Part shown: piece after piece, positions 5,214 through 9,871 of the stretch | How positions within the stretch are numbered: position 1 is the first letter of the stretch | How the letters are laid out: every line of letters starts with the position of its first letter | NCBI GenBank assembly: GCA_021846765.1 | Contig: JAJZWH010000023.1 | Coordinates: 2,202 to 12,072 of the forward strand | DNA: 9,871 nt | Origin: a bacterium | GTDB taxonomy: Bacteria; Patescibacteriota; Saccharimonadia; Saccharimonadales; UBA4665 | Direction of reading: 5' to 3' | Position numbers and translations under genes: made by a program | The notes under the pieces: model-generated | What the model was told of the DNA's origin: nothing | The model's database searches: none | Seen by the model: the letters and a program-made list of their open reading frames with translations, nothing else

Positions 5214-7579
5214 TCAAGTCAAACAATATCGACTACATCTGTCTACGAGCCAAGAAAGCTAGATTATCTAATATACTAAATTTACAGTTAGCTCACTTTT
5301 TATTCTTACTAAGTATTTTATCCATTATTGGCGGTATTTTTATTATTGGTTACTACCACTTGCATTACGGCTATTTTTTGATCAGTTTCGGGCTACTCTC
5401 TTTAATACTTGGATCATGGGCTCAGTGGGATCTCAATGTATTACCAGTAGAAGATCAGACTTTGAGTGGAAGATTATCCAGAGATATCCTGGCTAATTTA
5501 AAAAAAACAGATAATAGCCCCAAGAAAGTATTTAGTAGTTTAGCAAAAAACTGGCAATCTTATTTTTTGATCAATCATTTATATCTGTCACCAAAACTAA
5601 TTGAATCTATTTTAAGTGATGCTCCACAAGATTTAGAACCCGCGCTTAAAAAAGCTGGTCTTGTGGCCTCTTCTAACCCAAGTCAACAAATCGAAGTAGG
5701 CGATTTGCTAGTCGGTATTTTTCTAACTTCACAGCCGTTAATTAATATAATTATCCAAGCAAAGTTAAACATAAAAGATATAGAAGAAATAAATGAATGG
5801 CTCAAAAGAATACTTTTAATGGCCAACAATAAAAAACAAAATTTTGGCGGTGTTGCCAGGGACTGGTCTTTTGGTTTTACTAACTTTCTTAATCATTTTG
5901 CCTATAACATTAGCCAAGAAATCATCGATCATGGTAGTAATTTTGGTTGGCTAACTACTTCTAAAGAAGTATTAAATATAGAAGCAGCTTTAGCTAACGG
6001 AGCTAACGCGATTGCCATTATAGGACCTCCAGGAATAGGTAAAACATCCAGAGTTTATGCTCTTGCTCAAAGATTAATCGAAGGAAAAACCAATAATAAA
6101 GTTGCCTATCATCAAATTATGCAACTTGATGCATCAACAACCCTAGCTAATGCACAAAGCTCAGGAGCTTTAGAAAATATTTTTAACCGAATCGTTGGGG
6201 AAGCCAGCAGGGCAGGTCATGTCATCTTATTCTTAGATGATGCAGAATTATTTTTTAATCAAGGACCAGGTTCATTTAACGCATCTGCCATCTTGCAACC
6301 AATCATTCAAAGCCGAGCTGTTCAATTCATCATGGCTTTTACTCCAGAAAACTATCAACACATTCGATCAAATAATTCTAGTTTAGCTAATTTAATTACT
6401 CCCGTTTTACTTTCTGAATTAAACGAAAATGAAGTTATGAACATTTTAGAAGATAGCGCCACTGGTATTGAACATAGTAATCAATGCTTAATAACTTATG
6501 ATGCCCTGAAAACAGCCTATCGTTTAAGTGGACGTTACAACGACCAGGAGGCTTATCCCGGAAAAGCCATTAAATTACTCAATCAGTCAATTGCCTTTAG
6601 CAAAGATAAAATAATCAATAGCCTGAGTGTCGAATCTGCCATTGAGCAAACGATCGGAGTTAAAGTATCCAGCGCCGAGCCAGCAGAAGCGTCTAGTTTA
6701 TTGCATCTTGAAGATCAAATTCATCAACGAATGATTAATCAAACTGAAGCAGTTAAAGCAGTATCAGCAGCTTTAAGACGGGCTAGAGCAGGTATAGCCA
6801 ATCCCAAAAGACCAATTGGTAGCTTCTTATTTTTAGGTCCTACGGGTGTAGGCAAAACAGAATTAGCTAAAGCAATTGCTAGCATTTATTTTGGCAGTAT
6901 TGATTCTATTATTCGACTAGATATGAGCGAATACCAACAAGTTAAAGATATCGATCGTTTATTATCCACTGGCAACGACACCAATAGCAGCCTATTAATG
7001 AGCGTCAGACATCAACCATTTAGCGTAATTCTATTTGATGAAATAGAAAAAGCTAACCCAAATATCTTAAATTTACTTCTCCAACTGCTTGACGAAGGCC
7101 AATTAACTGATGCAAGCGGACGAAGCGCATCATTTAAAGATTCAATTATCATTGCAACTTCTAATGCCGGCGCAGAAGCAATTCGTAATCAAATTACTCA
7201 GGGTAAACAGTTAATTGATTTCAAAGAAGAACTAACTAACCAATTAATAGAAAAAAATATATTCAAGTCTGAATTATTGAATAGATTTGACGATATAGTA
7301 CTATTTCGACCCCTAAATCAAGATGAACTAGCCCAAGTTGTTCGTCTATTAATAAACGAAATTAATTCTAATTTAGAACATCAAAATATTACTATCCAAT
7401 TAAGCGATAAAGCAATAACTAAGATTGTTCAACTTGGATCTGATCAACGCTATGGAGCTCGACCAATGCGCCGTGCCTTACAAAAAGGCGTAGAAGACAA
7501 TATTGCTAAACGTATCTTAACTGGAGAAGCTCAGCCTGGCAGTCAAATAGTTTTAGATGAACAAGATATAGATCTCTAG
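5210..7579 (+). CDS. Membrane-anchored double AAA+ ATPase of the ClpC/ClpB (HSP100) type, with degenerate pore loops
   Basis: Clp/HSP100 ATPases form hexamers that unfold proteins by threading them through a central pore. This 789-residue member starts with two membrane helices (about 26-47 and 52-72). A helical region (about 85-205) may be a diverged Clp-N domain. D1 has an intact Walker A, GPPGIGKTS (272-280), but Walker B ends in FLDD (D343, D344) where DE is usual. Where KYRG would carry the pore tyrosine it has QSSG (316-319), and the arginine-finger region reads SLANLITP (391-398). D2 is well kept: Walker A GPTGVGKTE (543-551), Walker B VILFDEIEKA (D610, E611), sensor 1 ATSN (649-652), LNRFDD finger (R692) and sensor 2 GARPMRRAL (R751). 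However, GYVG is absent from the D2 pore-loop region (584-596), which is about five residues shorter than usual. No long M-domain or ClpP-docking IGF/LGF tripeptide is seen. A ClpP-independent membrane role is inferred; the substrate is unknown. Confidence 0.92.
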   Translation: MIKSNNIDYICLRAKKARLSNILNLQLAHFLFLLSILSIIGGIFIIGYYHLHYGYFLISFGLLSLILGSWAQWDLNVLPVEDQTLSGRLSRDILANLKKTDNSPKKVFSSLAKNWQSYFLINHLYLSPKLIESILSDAPQDLEPALKKAGLVASSNPSQQIEVGDLLVGIFLTSQPLINIIIQAKLNIKDIEEINEWLKRILLMANNKKQNFGGVARDWSFGFTNFLNHFAYNISQEIIDHGSNFGWLTTSKEVLNIEAALANGANAIAIIGPPGIGKTSRVYALAQRLIEGKTNNKVAYHQIMQLDASTTLANAQSSGALENIFNRIVGEASRAGHVILFLDDAELFFNQGPGSFNASAILQPIIQSRAVQFIMAFTPENYQHIRSNNSSLANLITPVLLSELNENEVMNILEDSATGIEHSNQCLITYDALKTAYRLSGRYNDQEAYPGKAIKLLNQSIAFSKDKIINSLSVESAIEQTIGVKVSSAEPAEASSLLHLEDQIHQRMINQTEAVKAVSAALRRARAGIANPKRPIGSFLFLGPTGVGKTELAKAIASIYFGSIDSIIRLDMSEYQQVKDIDRLLSTGNDTNSSLLMSVRHQPFSVILFDEIEKANPNILNLLLQLLDEGQLTDASGRSASFKDSIIIATSNAGAEAIRNQITQGKQLIDFKEELTNQLIEKNIFKSELLNRFDDIVLFRPLNQDELAQVVRLLINEINSNLEHQNITIQLSDKAITKIVQLGSDQRYGARPMRRALQKGVEDNIAKRILTGEAQPGSQIVLDEQDIDL

Positions 7580-8286
7580 GGAACGATAATAGTCCCGGTT
7601 TTTTGGCCAGTAGCCGCACTCAAAATATTACCAGGTTTTAATAAATCAAAAACAATAATCGGTAATCGATGCTCAAGCGCTAAACCCATAGCTGCTTTAT
7701 CCATTACCCTTATGCTCGGATTACTCACCGCATCATTAGCCGACAACTGATCATATCTAATCGCATCCTTGTGAATTTGCGGATCCAGGTCAAAGACACC
7801 ATCAACTTTAGTAGCTTTTAAGACTACTCCACAAGATAATTCCAAAGCTAAACTTACTGCAGCCGTATCGGTCGTTAAATAAGGTCTACCTATACCGCCA
7901 GCTACAATAATTACTCGACCATGCTCTAAATGTTTTTCTGCTAATCGATGAACAAACGGCTCAGCCACTTGTTCGGCAAAAATATTGCTCAAACATCTTG
8001 ATTCTAATCCTTTTGATTCAAAAATATCATTTAATGCTAAAGCATTCATCATAGTGCCTAACATGCCTATATGATCAGCCGTAACCCTTTTAATACCATG
8101 ACCTGCTAGTTGTGTACCGCGAGCAAAATTACCCCCACCGACCATGATAACCGTCTGGATACCAGCATTTTCAACTAGCTTAACTTCATCAGCTAACCAA
8201 GCGCCCAACTCAGCATCAATTCCACCATCAAACTTACCAGCTAATTGTTCTCCGGAAATTTTTAATAGAATCCTGGTATATTTCAT
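7576..8286 (-). CDS. pyrH: UMP kinase (uridylate kinase)
   Basis: PyrH phosphorylates UMP to UDP with ATP, an essential step of pyrimidine nucleotide supply in the cytoplasm. It belongs to the amino-acid kinase fold rather than the NMP kinase fold. The 236-residue length is typical. Signatures are LLKISGE (7-13, K9), the glycine-rich VGGGNFARG (49-57, with R56), ADHIGMLGTMMNAL (70-83) and TTDTAA (138-143) for UMP and phosphate contacts, and KATKVDGVFDLDP (157-169) in the ATP site. The gene stands outside the common rpsB-tsf-pyrH-frr cluster. Its stop codon overlaps that of the convergent AAA+ gene (CTAG, 7576-7579). The start at 8286 has no SD. An extended -10-like TGC-TAGACT (8307-8299, minus strand) would give a leader of only about 5 nt. 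Confidence 0.97.
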   Translation of the reverse strand: MKYTRILLKISGEQLAGKFDGGIDAELGAWLADEVKLVENAGIQTVIMVGGGNFARGTQLAGHGIKRVTADHIGMLGTMMNALALNDIFESKGLESRCLSNIFAEQVAEPFVHRLAEKHLEHGRVIIVAGGIGRPYLTTDTAAVSLALELSCGVVLKATKVDGVFDLDPQIHKDAIRYDQLSANDAVSNPSIRVMDKAAMGLALEHRLPIIVFDLLKPGNILSAATGQKTGTIIVP

Positions 8287-8298
8287 TATTGCAAAACT

Positions 8299-8307
8299 AG
8301 TCTAGCA
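8299..8307 (-). promoter_or_regulatory. Extended -10 element of pyrH
   Basis: On the minus strand, TGC precedes TAGACT (8304-8299), 12 nt before the pyrH ATG. The predicted leader is about 5 nt long and has no SD. The -35 region is weak. Confidence 0.4.
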
Positions 8308-8325
8308 AATTACCTAAGAGATGAC

Positions 8326-8331
8326 TATACT
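8326..8331 (+). promoter_or_regulatory. -10-like element of the exonuclease III gene
   Basis: TATACT lies 14 nt before the ATG at 8346, giving a leader of about 7-8 nt. TATAAA at 8337-8342 is a second candidate but is probably too close to the ATG. No SD is present in the intervening AT-rich sequence. The whole divergent spacer to pyrH is only 59 bp. Confidence 0.35.
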
Positions 8332-8345
8332 TAAATTATAAAGTT

Positions 8346-9146
8346 ATGTTAAAAATATACTCCTGGAACGTTAACGGTATCCGAGCAGTTATAAAAAAGG
8401 GGGCTTGGGATAGCTTCTTAGAACAAACCAATCCAGACATTATCTGTCTACAAGAAATAAAAGCAAAACAAGAGCAAATAAATTTAGCAGAAAATAACTA
8501 CTTTGACCATTTCTATTCAGCGGAAAAGGCTGGTTATTCTGGAGTAGCCATACTAACTAAAACAAAACCGCTCAAAATTATTGATGGCCTGCCTGAAGAC
8601 ATTATTAAATCTTTCGAGCTTATAGAAGACAACTTTGGTAATCCAAATCAAGAAGGCCGAGTAATGGCTGCCGAATACCAAAATTTCTGGCTTGTTAATG
8701 TCTATACACCGAATGCTAAAGATGATTTAAGTCGACTTGAATTGCGCTATAAGCATTGGGATCCTGCCTTCTTGGCCTATCTATTACGCCTAGAAAAGAC
8801 TAAGCCAGTCATTGCTTGTGGAGATTTAAATGTTGCCCATACGCCAGACGACCTAGCTAACCCAAAACCAAATATTGGCAAAAAGGGATTTACAGACCAA
8901 GAAAGGGCAGGCTTCCAGGCTTTTATCGAGGCTGGCTTTATTGATACTTTCCGATTATTTTATCAAGGTAATGGCTATTATACTTGGTGGAGTCATTTTG
9001 CTCACGCTCGAGAACGCAATGTCGGTTGGCGGATTGATTATTTTATTGCCTCTGATACTCTTCGACAAAATATACTCGACGCTGCCATACACCCTGCAAT
9101 TGTCGGTTCTGACCATTGTCCAATAAGCCTAACTGTAAATTTATGA
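8346..9146 (+). CDS. xth: Exodeoxyribonuclease III / AP endonuclease
   Basis: This Mg-dependent enzyme of the EEP (endonuclease/exonuclease/phosphatase) superfamily cuts DNA at abasic sites and trims 3' blocking groups in base-excision repair. The 266 residues match the ExoIII/ExoA length. Catalytic motifs in order are SWNVNGIRA (6-14; N8, N10), CLQEIKA (34-40; E37), VNVYTPNA (117-124; Y120), CGDLNVAHTPDDL (158-170; D160, N162), WRIDYF (228-233; D231) and VGSDHCPI (253-260; D256, H257). The TPNAKDDLSRLELRYK stretch is typical of the ExoA branch. The ATG at 8346 is the first Met and begins directly with the conserved first strand. The stop overlaps the next start as ATGA, indicating a two-gene unit with the HAD gene. 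Confidence 0.96.
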   Translation: MLKIYSWNVNGIRAVIKKGAWDSFLEQTNPDIICLQEIKAKQEQINLAENNYFDHFYSAEKAGYSGVAILTKTKPLKIIDGLPEDIIKSFELIEDNFGNPNQEGRVMAAEYQNFWLVNVYTPNAKDDLSRLELRYKHWDPAFLAYLLRLEKTKPVIACGDLNVAHTPDDLANPKPNIGKKGFTDQERAGFQAFIEAGFIDTFRLFYQGNGYYTWWSHFAHARERNVGWRIDYFIASDTLRQNILDAAIHPAIVGSDHCPISLTVNL

Positions 9147-9871
9147 CTAAGTACTCGACACAATCACGGCCTTTTGCCGTATTTGATATCGACGGGACAT
9201 TAATTCGTTGGCAACTTTATCATGCAGTAGCTGATGATATGGCCAAACAAAACATTATTGACCCCAAAAAATATCAAGCCGTTTTAAGAGCTCGTAATAA
9301 TTGGCAAAGTCGACAATCTATTGATTCTTTTAGTGAATACGAACAGTCTTTAATTAATTTAATAAATTTGTCGATAATTGGCCTAGATCACTTAATCTTT
9401 CAGCAAATATGCCAAACTATAGTTAATCGTTTTCAAGATCAAGTTTATGCATTTACTCGAGATCTTATTGCTAATCTTAAAAGTCAAGGGTATCTTATTT
9501 TTGCTATTTCTGCATCACCTCAAGAACTAGTTAGCTTAGTGGCTGATCATTATAGTTTTGATGATTACGGTGGATCCTCATATGAAGTTATTAACAACCG
9601 TCTAAGTGGCAAACAAAATCTCCTGTTCGGACAAGCTAAAACTATCTATTTAAAAAAATTAATAGCCAAACATCATGCTACAATGTCCGGCAGTATTGGG
9701 GTAGGCGATACTCTAGGTGATCTACAAATGTTGAATACGGTTGAGCGAGCAATAGCTTTTAATCCTTCAAAAGAATTATATGATCATGCCTTAAATAACA
9801 AATGGAATATAATTATCGAAAGGAAAAACGTCGTCTATCGACTAATCCATAAAGATGGACAATATATTTTG
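9143..9871 (+). CDS. HAD-superfamily hydrolase, subfamily IB (SerB-like phosphatase), 3' end cut by window
   Basis: HAD phosphatases use an Asp nucleophile to hydrolyse phosphomonoesters. The frame is open for 243 codons to the right edge. Motif I is VFDIDGTLI (13-21; D15 nucleophile, D17 acid/base), motif II is AISASP (121-126; S123), a candidate motif III Lys is K166 or a nearby lysine, and motif IV is GVGDTLGDLQML (186-197; D189, D193). The residues between motif I and about 100 are mostly helical, as in the C1 cap of subfamily IB, which contains phosphoserine phosphatase and many uncharacterised relatives. AFNPSKEL (205-212) after motif IV is also typical of this group. The substrate cannot be assigned. 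The start ATG at 9143 overlaps the exonuclease stop, so translation is probably coupled. Little of the protein should be missing, given family lengths of roughly 220-260. Confidence 0.9.
   Translation, partial: MTKYSTQSRPFAVFDIDGTLIRWQLYHAVADDMAKQNIIDPKKYQAVLRARNNWQSRQSIDSFSEYEQSLINLINLSIIGLDHLIFQQICQTIVNRFQDQVYAFTRDLIANLKSQGYLIFAISASPQELVSLVADHYSFDDYGGSSYEVINNRLSGKQNLLFGQAKTIYLKKLIAKHHATMSGSIGVGDTLGDLQMLNTVERAIAFNPSKELYDHALNNKWNIIIERKNVVYRLIHKDGQYIL

Noticed and set aside
8875..9126. Plus-strand open frame of 83 codons
   Set aside because: It is an out-of-frame shadow inside the exonuclease III gene, whose catalytic motifs continue across the whole interval.
5211..9146. Alternative genetic code with UGA read as Gly (as in SR1/Gracilibacteria)
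   Set aside because: TGA ends the small membrane protein and the exonuclease at their expected lengths, and no in-frame TGA interrupts any other gene.
1..9871. CRISPR array, insertion sequence, prophage or defence island
   Set aside because: No spaced direct repeats, terminal inverted repeats, transposase, integrase or phage-like genes were seen on either strand.

Overview
The window looks like a compact chromosomal segment from a low-GC member of the Patescibacteria/CPR, most likely a Saccharibacteria (TM7)-type bacterium. The inference rests on short intergenic gaps with overlapping stops and starts, a MacB-like ABC pair with no adaptor in view, an LCP (LytR-CpsA-Psr) protein with a LytR_C domain and a low-complexity tail, and a membrane-anchored Clp/HSP100-like ATPase preceded by a small WWYG-type membrane protein. 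TGA is used as a true stop (5211-5213 and 9144-9146), so the UGA=Gly code of SR1/Gracilibacteria does not apply. The lineage is inferred from gene content, not from a marker-gene tree.

Left part (1-2051, minus strand): an ABC-transporter operon. The ATPase gene (1089-1961) is followed, with a one-base TAATG overlap, by a MacB/FtsX-type permease that runs off the left edge. Centre-left: a tRNA-Ser(GGA) gene with encoded CCA (2052-2139), divergent from the ABC operon, then an LCP family gene (2228-3958) for attaching glycopolymers to the cell wall.

Centre (4020-7579, plus strand): a soluble single-domain GGDEF protein, then a two-gene unit in which a 120-residue membrane protein overlaps (ATGA) a 789-residue membrane-anchored double AAA+ protein. 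The AAA+ protein is the most unusual gene here. Its D2 ATPase motifs are intact, but both pore loops lack the aromatic residue used for threading, the D1 Walker B Glu is Asp, the D1 arginine fingers are missing, and no ClpP-docking loop is seen.

Right part: pyrH (UMP kinase, 7576-8286, minus) converges on the AAA+ gene, and both stop codons lie within one CTAG. It is divergent from an exodeoxyribonuclease III/AP endonuclease gene (8346-9146, plus), which overlaps by ATGA a HAD-IB type phosphatase gene that runs off the right edge.

Transcription signals: several first genes (LCP, GGDEF, small membrane protein, pyrH, xth) have a -10-like hexamer very close to the ATG and no Shine-Dalgarno, which suggests leaderless or nearly leaderless mRNAs. 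The clearest SD (AGGA, 8 nt spacing) is at the operon-internal AAA+ start. No CRISPR, insertion sequence, phage gene or rRNA was seen, and no gene-free stretch exceeds 300 bases.
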